A DNA stretch of 64,000 nucleotides from Prillingera fragicola (taxonomy: Eukaryota; Basidiomycota; Tremellomycetes; Trichosporonales; Trichosporonaceae): NCBI GenBank assembly GCA_002335605.1, contig BEDY01000004.1, positions 1,240,001-1,304,000 on the forward strand, in the 5' to 3' direction. The notes under the pieces were generated by a model. That model was not told where the DNA came from, searched no databases, and saw only the letters and a list, made by a program, of their open reading frames with translations. This document shows, one piece after another, positions 46,501 to 57,391 of the stretch (the first letter of the stretch is position 1; each line of letters starts with the position of its first letter). The position numbers and the translations under genes were made by a program.

Positions 46501-47226
46501 GGAGCAGCTCGAGAAGGCTCTGGAAGCACAGAAGCAGGCTGACCATGAGAAGACTGTCGCCCTTGACAGCCAGGAGGCTGCTGCCGGAGAGCTCGACACT
46601 GTCCGCAAGTCGTTGACAGATGCCGAGGCGACCGTCAAGCAGCAGAAGGAGCAGATTGAGGCTCTTGGCAAGGACCTGGAGGCTGCCAAGAACACCCCCC
46701 CGGCATCGCCCACCAAGGGCTCTGCTGAGATTGCCGCTCTCAAGAAGGACCTCCAGGCGCGTTCTGATGAGCTCGAGGGCATGAACCTGGTGGGTTGCCC
46801 GTAGATGGTTTGTCCACATTTCCTAACACCTCAGATGCTCGAGATGAACCGGAAGGAGTTTGAGGCGGCAATGGCCGAGCTCAAGTCCGAGCACGCCGAT
46901 GCCCTGACGGCTGCCAACAAGGAGCGCGGCGAGCTGCAAGAGGCTCAGGAGGCTCTCCAGCTTGAGCTCAAGAACGAGCGTGCCGAGAAGGCTTCGGCCC
47001 TCAACCACATCCAGCAGTTCTCGAGCACGTCTGGCGGACTCAACGAGTCGCCTCGCACCGCGCACATCGCGCAGCTCGAGGACACGCTCGCCCAGCTCCG
47101 TGCCGAGGTCGCCCGTCGCGATGTTGCGGACGCTCCCAACGTTCCAGATGATGTGGGTGTTTCGCCCCTTATCTCCCCAAGTTTGAACGCTAATGGCAAC
47201 AGGTTGGCTCGGAAAAGTCGTTTTAA
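43534..47226 (+). CDS. Large coiled-coil protein with about 30-residue internal repeats
   Basis: Seven or so exons encode a protein of just over 1100 residues. The N-terminus (MSIVDQPPPPYQAEP) is acidic, then a long Ala/Thr/Ser/Arg/Pro-rich disordered basic region follows (about residues 110-310). From around residue 320 almost everything is coiled coil (LEAKIAEATATGEKKLEEERATL and similar). Within it, roughly 45941-46290 encodes four imperfect repeats of about 30 residues starting HATEIETLQAEHDKKL, HADEVKALQAEHADQL, HATELAALKAEHEKQL, HARELESLKASHAKEL. A short C-terminal exon reads VGSEKSF. The basic disordered part followed by a coiled coil is a layout seen in microtubule- or cytoskeleton-associated proteins, but I recognise no specific family. 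Composition-driven matches to myosin or kinesin tails should be distrusted. Confidence 0.82.
45941..46290 (+). repeat. In-gene tandem repeats, about 90 bp each
   Basis: Four consecutive units of 30-31 codons within the coiled-coil gene share the pattern HAxE(I/V/L)xxL(Q/K)AxHxxxL. The DNA copies are diverged (no long perfect repeats), so the duplication is old or kept by selection. Confidence 0.7.
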
Positions 47227-47524
47227 TGTCAGCACCGATGTTCAAGTACGAGCGAGTCTGTAGAGGTCGGAGATTGCACGAACAGATACCTACGATTAAT
47301 TGATATGCATCCCACTGTAATAGCCAGACCGGAATGCTAATGATCCGAGGTGACACCTGATAACGGCACTGTTTCATATCTAGGTCCGCCCAGGTCCAGG
47401 CCATCCGTGGCGTTTCCGTCGTCATGGCATGAATGGTGTGTGTGTGTGAATCTAAGCGCCTCCACGAGTACGAACACCTCGCTGTTCTTGTTGCATTCAT
47501 ACCATCCACTATCATCACAGCATC

Positions 47525-48526
47525 ATGGCCCCTCTCAAAGTTGTAGTCTTTGGTGTCACGGGCAATCAGGGCCGCAGTGTGGCTCGCGCTCTGCTCGAGG
47601 ATGGCCGGGAGTTTGAAGTCGTGGGCATCACACGTAATCCCTCGTCAAAGGGCAGCCAAGGTGCGTTCGTCCCAAGCATCCAGTTCTGATGCATCCAGCC
47701 GTTGCCGAGATGGGTGTCAAGCTGGTCAAGGGCGACCTGGATGACCCCTCGTCCTACGAGCCAGCCCTCGCTGGTGCGGACGGCATGTTCCTCAACGCCA
47801 ACTACTGGGCTCAATACAACGGCTCGAATGCGCCAGAGGCAAAGGCGGCCGAGATTCGCCAGTCGACGGACGCGGTCGACGCCGCGATGCGCCAGGGCGT
47901 CAAGCACATTGTCTACTCGTCGCTGGAGAGCTACCAGCCCCGCCAGGAGCTGCCTCACTTTGACTCCAAGGCCGAGGTGACAAAGTACATGAAGAAGGTC
48001 GGTGCCCCGGCCACCAACCTGTACACGAGCTACTACTACACCAACCTCCTGTCGTCCAAGCTTGAGGACAAGGACGGTGTGACGATCATCAAGCTGCCCA
48101 TGCCCGACGACACGATTCTGCCCAGCTACAACCCGGACCAGATTGGTCTCTGGGCCCGTGTCGCTTTCGAAAACTCGGAGCGCTGGCTCGGAAAGGACAT
48201 TACTGCCTGCGGCGACAACATTTCCGTCGCTGGTATCGCAAAGACGCTCTCCGAGATTAGTGGCAAGCGCTTTGACACGATGCACGCCACCAAGGACAGC
48301 TTTATGGCGCTCGAGGGCCAGATGGACCGCGAGCTGTGGCTCAACTACCTCGCTTTCGTCAACAAGTGCGTATTTACTCGCGGTGGTCTGCGAGCCAAGG
48401 CTGACATTCGGCAGTGAGATGAAGCGCGACCCAGAGGCCAGTCGCAAGCTTGTGCCGGAAGCTGAAGACTTTAAGGCATGGGCTCAGAGTACCCCCGCTG
48501 TTGCCGAGCACTTTGGTTTCAAGTAG
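47525..48526 (+). CDS. NmrA-like NAD(P)-binding protein
   Basis: Three exons give about 300 residues. The start MAPLKVVVFGVTGNQGRSVARALL has a complete Rossmann glycine motif GVTGNQG. VVKGDLDDP-type strand (KLVKGDLDDPSSYE), FLNANYWAQYN, HIVYSSLESY and YTSYYYTNLLSS are typical of the NmrA/HSCARG atypical short-chain dehydrogenase family. The C-terminal substrate part has LGKDITACGDNISVAGIAKTL and FDTMHATKDSF. Members sense NAD(P) redox state and regulate transcription factors, or act as reductases; the classical YxxxK pair is not obvious here. It is followed 463 bp downstream, same strand, by a diverged relative. Confidence 0.9.
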
Positions 48527-48989
48527 ACCTATGTAGGTTAGAGACAGTTGTAGAATACAGATGTAGTGACAGTTGCGGCAGTGTCAGTGCGCAATGCATC
48601 GATTTAACAGTCGTGGGCGAGGTGGGACTCTGCAACTGCACAGTTACGTTACCTGAGGCCTCCAGCTCTGGTGCACAGCCTGCTAGCACAACCTGCGAGC
48701 AACAAGCATCTCACTCGAAGTCGCGTGCATGTAGGCCTCTTGCACATAGTCCTCTTGCGTGTAGCAGCGGTCACCAACTACTGCCACTCGGTGTTCCGGC
48801 TTTCACACTGGCCGCAGACGGCGGCTAAGCCCCGCTTATCCACGGTATTCCCGTGCCTCGTTTATCCTTCGTTATTTGGTCTGCCGAACACAGCCCCATG
48901 TTGGCCACCGTGGGGTACATTCTTTGGCAGGTGACTTCTAGACTTCTGCAGGTCGACGTCTACTACCCACCGTCCCGCATGCCTACATC
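48527..48989. other. Intergenic region between NmrA-like genes
   Basis: Spacer between the two rightward NmrA-like genes. No feature recognised apart from a pyrimidine-rich end. Confidence 0.45.
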
Positions 48990-50582
48990 ATGAGTTCCGT
49001 CGTAAGCAGGTCCCTTGCTTCTCCGCAAGACCTTCCTCGCGAGTCACCCAGCGCTCCACCCAAAGTCATGGCGCAGCCAGTGCCCATCCATGGCGGGTCG
49101 CGACAACGAAGCGTCAGCACTTCGTCGCTGCTGGCTCATCACGCCCACGGCATCTCGCGGCCTTGCAGCGTTCCTCGGCCCAGTGCTATCAGCTCGAGTC
49201 CGACAAACACTTCGTTCAGCGATGCCTTATCCGACATTAGCGTGCTCGTGGCAAGACCCGTGTCACCAGTGTTGTCGCTCTTTGCCCCAACTCCACCTCC
49301 CGCTCTGGTACCATCTCCAGTGCGTCAAGCTGGATTCTCCCCAAGTCCTCCGAGCCCTGTCAGCCCGATCTCCTTGCCATCCAGCAACCCATCATCGAAA
49401 CCGTCCTCCCGCTCGCCCAGCCGGACGGGCGCACCCCGGGCCAAGAAGTTCTCTGGCTTCCTGGACGGCGTGAGGGGAGCCCTTGATCCAAACCGCATGG
49501 CCTGCGCGAGTGCACCCGAGCCTGTGCGAACTGTAGTGTTTGGGGCCGAGACCGAGACAGGCCTCGCAGTGTGTCGGGCTTTGCTCCATGCGCGCCACTA
49601 TGCGCTTGTCGCGCTGGTGGTAGACATCAACACGCCTGCAACGGCAGAGCTACGCGAGGAAGGCGTCCGAGTCGTGCCCGTGGATATGGATAATCCGGCC
49701 AGCTATGCTCGTGAGCTTGAGGGTGCCAAGGCTGTGTACATGTCGACCAACGGTGAGTGTCTCTGCTGAATGCCGTGCTGACGACCAGTGCTCGCCCTCC
49801 ATGCCATTCTTCAGCACCAGCCCGAGCCTCACCGCACCAACATTGCGCGGCAGGCAGACCGCTGCCAGCTATCCAAGGCAATTGACGCGTGTGCCAAGGC
49901 CAAGACTGGGCACGTCATTTTCCGTGTCAACGCGTGCGGACACGAGGTGGCCGAGAATGTGTTTGGAAAGAACGAGCTGCAGTGTGAGTTGCCTCCTTGA
50001 CGATGAATCAGCCGCGCTGACCGCTCAGCACCAGAAGACCTCATTGCCGCCAAGGTGCCTCACACTATCCTGCACACCACAGTACCTTATGAGCGAGTAG
50101 AGGGATGGCTCAATCGCACCTCGAGTGGCCTCAAGCTCGACGTCCCCGTGCCAGACGACATTGGCATTCCCTTCTACGCTCTAGAGCAGACAGGTGACTA
50201 CGTCGTTGCCGCTCTGAAGAATCCCAAACGATGGGTAGGCAAAGACATGCACGCCGTCGCAGAAGTCATGACTCCCACCGAGCTTGCCGCGAGGCTGAGC
50301 AAGATCTCGGCACGGCCAGTTGAGACGCTGCACGCCACTCGAGCCGAGTTTGACTCGCTCGCCACGCACGAAAAGTTGACCTGCAGGTGGGATGCGTGGG
50401 CGCAGCTTGTACGACAGTGAGTTGCTTGCTGGGGACGAAGAGCTGACAAGCCCAGCGAGTATGACTTCAGCTTGGCCAAGGAGACAAAGTGCGAGGTACC
50501 GCACGAGTGGCGGTTCGCAGACTGGATGGCCGCAGATCGTTCACTGCGAAAGGCGTTGAAAGAGTGTTGCGCAAACATGTAG
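48990..50582 (+). CDS. NmrA-like paralogue with degenerate nucleotide motif and long disordered N-terminus
   Basis: Four exons. The first 170 or so residues are Ser/Pro-rich and disordered (MSSVVSRSLASPQDLP onwards), followed by the NmrA-like domain: VRTVVFGAETETGLAVCRALL, VVPVDMDNPASYAREL and AVYMSTN. The glycine motif reads GAETETG, lacking the middle glycine of GxxGxxG. The C-terminal part matches the neighbouring gene in the same order: WVGKDMHAVAEVMTPTELAARLSKI (compare LGKDITACGDNISVAGIAKTLSEI) and ETLHATRAEF (compare DTMHATKDSF). It is therefore a paralogue that has probably lost normal dinucleotide binding. A role as a regulatory protein is inference. The ATG at 48990 begins a continuous open exon. 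Confidence 0.85.
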
Positions 50583-50669
50583 TGATGTTAGTTGTACGAT
50601 GTTGCTGTTGTACCCGAGATGACAATCATTCATATCCCCTGTCCCTTCACAACTTCTAGCTACTGTACC

Positions 50670-53226
50670 CTAGGCAAAACTCGCGATGCTCGAGAAGCCC
50701 GACGCAACTGGACGTCCAGTGCGCGCATCCACTTGGGCCAAAAACGCATAACTCCAGAGTTGGAATGCGTCACCCTCTGACCCGTCCGAAGAGATGGCAC
50801 CAAGATCTCCGACCTCGAAAGCACCATTGTTGTACACACTGCTCCAGACCTCGGTGTAAAGCACCTCCTGCGACCCGGTAATCGAGGTCCAAAGCCTACG
50901 CTGGGCCTGAATGAGGGCGTCGGTGAGCTCAGAATCGTCGCACCATGCTGGGCGGCCACCAGTGACCTTTGCAAGCTGCGTATCGGGTGAGAGACCACAG
51001 AGACCGAGCTGCTTGCTGAGTCCTTGAGCCATGAGCGCCTGCTGCCAGCCCCAAGCGACGGCTCCATGGTAGGCACGGTTGGAGAATGTCTCCGCTTGGC
51101 CGGGGGTGGTGTCGTCGTATGCCGCGTTGGCGACGAGCATGCCCACGTTGGTCAGGAGGCCGCGGGGATAGGGCTGCAACGCCTCAATGGTCGCTTTAAG
51201 AATCTTGGGCGAGATATTAGGCGAGTAGAGGAGGGCAAAGCCCAAGTCCGAGTGCTGTACTGTAATGGGCTTGCCGTAGGCGTTCAGAGAAAGCGCGTAC
51301 AGCGTCGATGCCGACGGTGTGCCGATAGTCTGGCGGGGGGCGTTCCATCCATCGTCGCCGAGTGCGTTGATAGCTGCCGACGACTTGAAGCATCCGGGGC
51401 CATACAGCAGCTCACTGGACAGGTTTGCTGCTTTGACGTAAGATGCAAGGGCAGTCTCGGCTTTAGTGGGCGGAATGGGAACCTCGAAAAGCTTGCACGC
51501 CTCACGCTCCCATACTACTGCAGCCTCTGCCGTCGACGAGTAGTTGGCGGGAATGACGCCGGTGTCGGCGAGTTGGGCAATGGCACGGAGTGCGGCGGGA
51601 ATGAAGACGCCTGAAGTCAGCACAGATCTGGAAACAGCAACCTACACTGCACATCGAACGGGTACGTTCCCCATCCAAGACCGGCCGGCGAGTCACGCCA
51701 GTTGCCAAGAGGGTACGACCGGATAGGAATCAGATTCCCAGGGTCAGGCTGCTTAGCGAACGGAGCAGTCACCTCGACAACGTGGTTGATGTTTTTAAGA
51801 AGAAGAGATTTAAACGTGCCGGGACCAAGAGCCGACTTGCGAAGGAGAAACGCCTTGTCTCTTCCAACACCCTGTGGCGAAGCAAGGTAGTTGGCGAGAA
51901 CAGGTAAGAGCAAGAAGTCCGTGTCCAGCATTGTGTAGCTGTACCATGGTTTATTTCCCGACTTGTTGAATCCGTGAAACATGTCTGCTGTCAGATTTCG
52001 GCAGGCAAGTAGTACCTACTGTCGATAGTGGCATAGTCGCCAATGGTTTCTTCGTGGCACAGCTCGCCACTGGTCGCATTGGTGCGCTGGATGACTCCGG
52101 CAAGAATGGATTCGGCCGCCTCGGAAGACATGACAGGCATGAGAAGTTGAAGCGTGAAGAGCGTGTCTCGGCCAAAGTCTAGCCCAATTAGCAATCAGGA
52201 GAGATGCCACCACTCACAAGTCAAGAAGCGCCAGCCGCCAGCTAGGAAGCCTGAGGTGTAGGACAGGAACGCGAGTTGATTGGTAATGTCCGGGGCGCCA
52301 TGGATTGCTGTGAGGACGTCTTTGAGAGGTGCAGGAGAATCCACAACAGCTTCTTCAGACAAGAAGACGTCCGAAGCGTTGAGCCCAACCTGTGGCTCTT
52401 GGGACGTCTTTGGCTTGGTCGTGTCAAAGTTGAATGTCGTGACGAAGCGCAGAACGGCATCCTGAGCCTTGTTGATGCGGCTAACGTGTACATGAGGCGG
52501 CTGACTGGAGTCGGCAGCCGGAGTTGTCGTAATACGACAGTTGTCGCCCACTCGGAAGCTGAGGTACTGGACCGTGGTGCCGTTCATCCAGTTGCGCACA
52601 AAGGAGACGGACTGGTCGCTGAAGGCTCCAAGCTTGTGGTCAAACAGAGGATGAGTCACACCCGCTTCAAGATAGTTGCGAATGGTCCGCACGCTTCCAA
52701 CTAGACAGTCAGCAACAAGATATCAATGGGACTAACTGATAGTAGGCCCAAAGTCGAAATCGCTGGTCAACGACAGCGCGCCAGTGATACCGACCTGGCC
52801 GTCGGCCGAGACACTCTTGACGGACGAGAGGTTGAACGTCGCGCCAAGAGGACCATCAGTGGGATTGAAAAAAATGACAGAGCCTGTGTTGCCTTTGGGA
52901 AACGCTGTGAGAAATCGCACTGGCCCCTCTGAGGTTGCACTACCTGGTCAGCTCCGAAACCACGCAACCACCCACGAGCTGATGACAATCTGTGCGCTGG
53001 TAACAGAGTCGCGGTACACATAGTTGTCATGTCCGGCAAATGAGATTGGTCCAAAGACCAAGCTGGACGAGTCGGTCCTGGTCTTAACGTCGTCGTTGAA
53101 GAGACTCAACCCTATCCAGGCCAGACCGAGGACGGCGACGATGGAGCCGGGGCTGGACATGAGCTTTGTGAGGACGCCGCCCCGAGGCGGAGGAGCAAGA
53201 TGAGGAGCTGGTTGCTTCTCTCCCAT
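50670..53226 (-). CDS. Membrane-anchored six-hairpin glycosidase-like protein
   Basis: Starts MGEKQPAPHLAPPPRGG and then a single transmembrane segment (GSIVAVLGLAWIGLSLF), which makes it a type II membrane protein with a lumenal or extracellular catalytic part. A beta-rich N domain (FGPISFAGHDNYVYRDSVT, FGSVRTIRNYLEAG) precedes an (alpha/alpha)6 barrel: SGFLAGGWRFLT, DFGRDTLFTLQLLMPVMS, YTMLDTDFLLLPVLANYL, YPLGNWRDSPAGLGWGTYPFDV, HSDLGFALLYSP and the end ELTDALIQAQRRLWTSI. GRDTL and the WRDSPAGLGWG motif are reminiscent of glycogen-debranching and related glycosidases. I cannot assign a CAZy family. NxS/T sites (NLSS, NGTT, NATS, NYSS) suit a glycosylated lumenal domain. Seven or eight exons; exon limits are approximate. 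Confidence 0.8.
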
Positions 53227-53740
53227 CGTAGACAATGCTGATGGAGCTAATTGATAGAGGTGGGCATAAGACAGAAGTGTCTTCACTGTTATAAACACCT
53301 ATAGCTAGCAGGGTGGAGACAGTTCGGCGGTTGGCCGAGGTTGCCACCACGGTGGTGCAGCGGGGTGGAGGTTGCAGTCTGCCCAACCGGTCCGCTCCCG
53401 GTGCCACAGCCGTGGACCTATTCCTAATGCCGCTTACCCTGAAAAATACATTACATGGAATTGATTTGAAAGCGGAAGCTTATTTTGTAATGGCGGATTT
53501 TCTAATCCCAGCTGGCGGAAGGCTGGCTGGGCCATGTATCGATCGTATCGACAACGTAGGCCACACAACCGCCTACTCTGTCCGACCAGGTTGGCTGTCA
53601 TTCACTCACTCTACTTCTCTGCAAATACTGCTGTTCGCATTTCCTTCACAACACTCGGCACATGTACTTTCAAGCGCGACGCTTCGCATAACCGAAACAC
53701 TCCAGTTCCTTTGCCACCCACCAGGCCTATTGTGTCAACA
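53227..53740. other. Divergent promoter region
   Basis: It lies between the six-hairpin glycosidase-like gene (leftward) and the VTT gene (rightward). An ATG at 53534 is in frame with the VTT gene but the stretch from 53534 to 53740 looks like 5' leader, so it is not used as the start. AT-rich part near 53438-53500. Confidence 0.5.
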
Positions 53741-55407
53741 ATGCCGGGCTCAGGCAACGCCACCCCCACATCCGCGCGGCTGCCGCAGCACAAGAAGCGG
53801 CGACCTTCAGCGACCATCATCGCTGTCCTCTCTGAACCCAACTCGCCAGCTCGCTTGCTTGCAGGCAACCATTCACCTCGCTCCTCATCTCTCGGGTTGC
53901 ATCCCTGCGAGGCAACACCGTTGCACGAAATGTCACGGCCGTCTGTCCCCCAGTTGTCACGCCAGGCCTCCAACGCGTCCAGCACGGCCGAGGAGGGGTT
54001 CGGGGAGGGCACACCGCTGCTCTCTGCAGGGGCTTCAGATAAGCGCTGGTACCATGGTCCTCTGTTCATGACCGGTGTGAAGCTAGGCATTCTGTTCGCC
54101 GTGTTCAGCATCGTTGTGTTCGGCACGTTCTGGTTTGGCATGCCCAAAGTGGACCCGTGAGTGTAGGGGAGAGAATTGCAACTGACGTGCATCAGGGAGG
54201 ATCGCCCGACTCTCAAGCTTCCGCGCAACTTTGAGGAACTCAAGGCATTAAAGTGGGTCGGGGAACAGAACTGAAGCGTACTGGAGCTGATCATTTAGCA
54301 CGCTGTTCCAAAAGTACAAGGCGCTTTACCCCTGGCGGATGTGCATGTGCATTATTGCCGCCTATCTCTAGTGCGTTTCCAAGAGTTGAAGCCAAGCTGA
54401 CCATTTTCAGTGTGCAGGCTTTCACACTGCCAGGCTCAATGTACCTCTCGATTCTGTTCGGCGCCGCATACGGCGTGGTCCCTGGCATCATCCTCTCGTG
54501 TCTGTGCGACTCGACTGGCTCCATCCTGTGCTACACCCTTTCGGCTATTCTGGGCCCACCACTACTAGAGCTGCCTTACTACCGTAAGATGCTGGAGACG
54601 TGGCGGGTCAAGATTATGGGTGACGCCGCCAAGGGCGAAGCTGTCGGCAATGACAGCGTCTTTGCTATTCTGCTTGTGCTGCGCATCTTGCCGTTCCCAC
54701 CCCACTGGGTGGCAAACTTTGTCACACCGCATCTCGGTATCAGCATGCCTCTGTTTTGGCTCACCTGCTTCATCGGCATCGCCCCAGTATCGGTAATCCA
54801 CGTCATGATCGGTACTTCGCTGGACCAGATGACGTCGGCCGACGACTTCAAGATTCTGTCACCTCGCAATGTTTTCGCACTCGCTGCCATTATCGTAGCC
54901 GTACTGATTCCTGTTGGCTTGAAGCGTGTCTTCCGCAAGGACTTTAGCGATCTGGGCGAGGCTGCCAACCCTTCTCTGGCTATTGACGGCCTCGACGCCG
55001 TCGACGATATTCCTGCCCCACGCACCATCGAATTTGACGCGCATGGCCTGCCCAAGCGGTACCAGGCTGTGGACGCTGGCATCTGCCTTGGCGGACCAAG
55101 CGATGGCGACCCCTCTCTCGATTTCGACCTGCCCAGGCGCGGCGCAGAGCTGGACTTGGTGCCTCGCAAGAAGGATCGCAAGCCGATCCGTAGGGACAGT
55201 GCCCGCGCCTCCCAGATTCTGGCCGACCTCGACGACGACGCCGACGACGCCGGCACTTCGGCGTACGAGCTTGGCCTCGCGGAACCCTCCACGCAGCCCA
55301 AGCGATCCAAGTTTGCCGCTCTGCGTGGCTACGGCGCCATTGAGCCTGTCGCTGCCCAGCCAGGCGCACAGCGCAGCACACCCTGGTGGAAGCTTGGTTC
55401 GAAATAG
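53741..55407 (+). CDS. VTT-domain (TMEM41B/Tvp38-like) membrane protein
   Basis: Spliced from three short introns. The N-terminal 100 or so residues are disordered and Ser/Pro-rich; a first transmembrane segment is GVKLGILFAVFSIVVFG. The VTT core follows: ELKALNTLFQKYKALYPWR, YVQAFTLPGSMYLSILFGAAYG, CLCDSTGSILCYTLSAILG, VLRILPFPPHWVANFVTPHLG, LTCFIGIAPVSVIHVMIG. The pattern QxFxxPGSxxLSIL is the hallmark of TMEM41 proteins, ER lipid scramblases involved in autophagy and lipid mobilisation. The acidic C-terminal tail (ADLDDDADDAGTSAY) is long and disordered. Length and topology fit the family; cellular site in the ER is inferred. Confidence 0.87.
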
Positions 55408-55592
55408 ACATCTGACATATTAATCACGACCTCAACCTCCTGCATATTGTACCCTAATAGCATAACACTGGCCTCTGTATAGCATGTACTGTAGTGGTGC
55501 GCGACATTTCGCACAGCAGGTGCGGGTGGCCAAACTGAAGCACTCGCCAAACTGAAGCACTCCTAATACGTTGTCACGACAAATTACTGTCT
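55408..55592. other. Convergent spacer with tandem 17-bp repeat
   Basis: The 185-bp space between two convergent genes contains GCCAAACTGAAGCACTC in two perfect tandem copies (55529-55545 and 55546-55562). No function is evident. Confidence 0.6.
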
Positions 55593-56541
55593 CTAGAGCT
55601 TGCCCTTAAACATGTCGCGGACCTTCTCCGGGTACAGCACCGACTCGGGGTAGGGCAAGATGGTTCCACGAATGTGGCTCTCTCCGCCGTCGACGACAAT
55701 GACCGAGCCGGTGATGTACGACGCCGCGGGCGAGAAAAGGAACAAGACCACGTTGGCGATGTCAAGAGTGTCACCCATGCGCGCAAGAGGAATGACCTTG
55801 GCCATGTTGTGGGAACCCTTGGGCATGAGGCGGTCCACACCCTCAGTGCTGGCAATGGGACCGGGCGCGACAACGTTGGAACGCACGCCGCGGGGACCCT
55901 CTTCGACGGCAATCACGTTGCTGAGAGCGTCGACACCGGCCTTGGCGGCTGCAACGTGTGCCTGGTACGGTACACCGCGGTAGTGAAGGGTAGCCGAGAT
56001 GTGCAGGTAGGCGCCCTTGGTCTCGCGCACGAAGGGGAGGGTTGCCTTGACAGTGTTGTAGGAGCCGAGCTGCGCGTGAGCTCCAGCATCGCTCGGGATG
56101 CACTCACAAGATCAATCTCGACTACAGTCCTGAAGGCATTCTCAGACAGGCCCGAGATGGGAGCAAGAAAGTTGCCCGCAGCGCCGCAGATGACAAAGTC
56201 GATGCGACCAAAGCGCTCAATACCAGCCTTTGCGGCTGCCTGGATCTGGTCCACCTTGCGCACGTCGGCGGCGGCAGGAAGACACTTGCGGCCAGTGGAC
56301 TTCTCGAGCTTGGCTGCCGACTCGGCGAGACCTTTGGCACTATCGGTGAGCCGCAGTCATCGTTGGGCCACTTACTCGCGCCCCACAATGATACTGTCCG
56401 CGCCATGACGCATGAGCTCCTCAACGACCCGGTAGCCGATACCCGAGCGGCCTACAGTCAGTTTCGGCTTACGGCGCTGCACCTACCGCCAGTGATGAAG
56501 ACGACCTTGCCGGCGTAAATGTTGGGCTGGAAGACAGACAT
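55593..56541 (-). CDS. SPS19: Peroxisomal 2,4-dienoyl-CoA reductase (short-chain dehydrogenase)
   Basis: Starts MSVFQPNIYAGKVVFITGG and continues, after an intron, RSGIGYRVVEELMRHGAD, giving the TGGxxGIG cofactor motif. FVICGAAGNFLAPISGLS is the NAAG-like strand. HISATLHYRG and the stretch HVAAAKAGVDALSNVIAVEEGP carry the family Lys, and RSNVVAPGPIASTEGVDRL is typical of peroxisomal DECR2/Sps19. These enzymes use NADPH to reduce 2,4-dienoyl-CoA esters during beta-oxidation of unsaturated fatty acids. The C-terminus is GKL, a PTS1-like tripeptide. Four exons; the stop is at 55593-55595. Confidence 0.88.
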
Positions 56542-57391
56542 AACTGCTGTTGTTGTTGTGATAAAATGAGGAAGTTTGTTGTCAGGTCATGGGCTCTAAG
56601 CTCTATGTGACTTCTGGACCACCGGTTACCCGTCCCGCCGGCGGCCGTTCTGGTCATTATTTCACGCGGTCTGCTCAACGCATGTCCGTCCCTCGTACCA
56701 ACATCGACATTGTGAGAAAGTGTGGGGCAACCCCATGCCCATGGAGGCGTCTTTGACTTTGAACCCAGCGGGCCCATCAGACCGTGGACGGACACGGACA
56801 GGATCACGTTTCCGCGTTAGCTGGCACCTGGCCAGCTGGCCTCTTCACGTTGCCACATTAGCGTTCGCACAGTGCATTTCAGCACCGGCTGCGCATGAAT
56901 GGGATGCTGGCGATGATTGTGCTTAGTGGAAACTCATCTTTTGGACTTCTCAGAGTTCATCTGCGGCTTGAAATCCGCGCTATCGTGCACGATTACCTAC
57001 CTCCATCTGTGAGCAGCACATCTCGTGTCCCTCAACTTTATAAACTGTTGCTCTTAGAACTTCCATACATTCATACAGCATAGATAGTGCTGAGAGAGCC
57101 ACCATGTCCTACCTTCCCGATATAAATCACCAGATATGCATGGCCCTTTGGTGGTCAGTGGAAGACACTTTGCCACTGGGTTTCACTCAAAGTAACCGTC
57201 AGGGCACGTGATCTCCTTGCCAGCACTGAACACCCTCTTCTGGGACGCTGGCAACCACACGTCGATGACATGTGTCGTGAACACTACCATACACCACTCG
57301 TCATTGGCAACGTTTCCCACTCGCGTTTCTCCATAACTGGGTAGCATTCGCCTTTAAACGCCTGCATAGCCTCCAAAGACATCGCATAGCC
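56542..57391. other. Divergent promoter region
   Basis: It lies between the dienoyl-CoA reductase (leftward) and the CASP gene (rightward). No gene, repeat or RNA recognised. The stretch before 57392 contains a typical leader. Confidence 0.45.

Noticed and set aside
53534..53740. Upstream in-frame ATG for the VTT protein
   Set aside because: The extra 69 residues have the composition of a 5' leader and no hydrophobic or conserved features. The ATG at 53741 is the better start.
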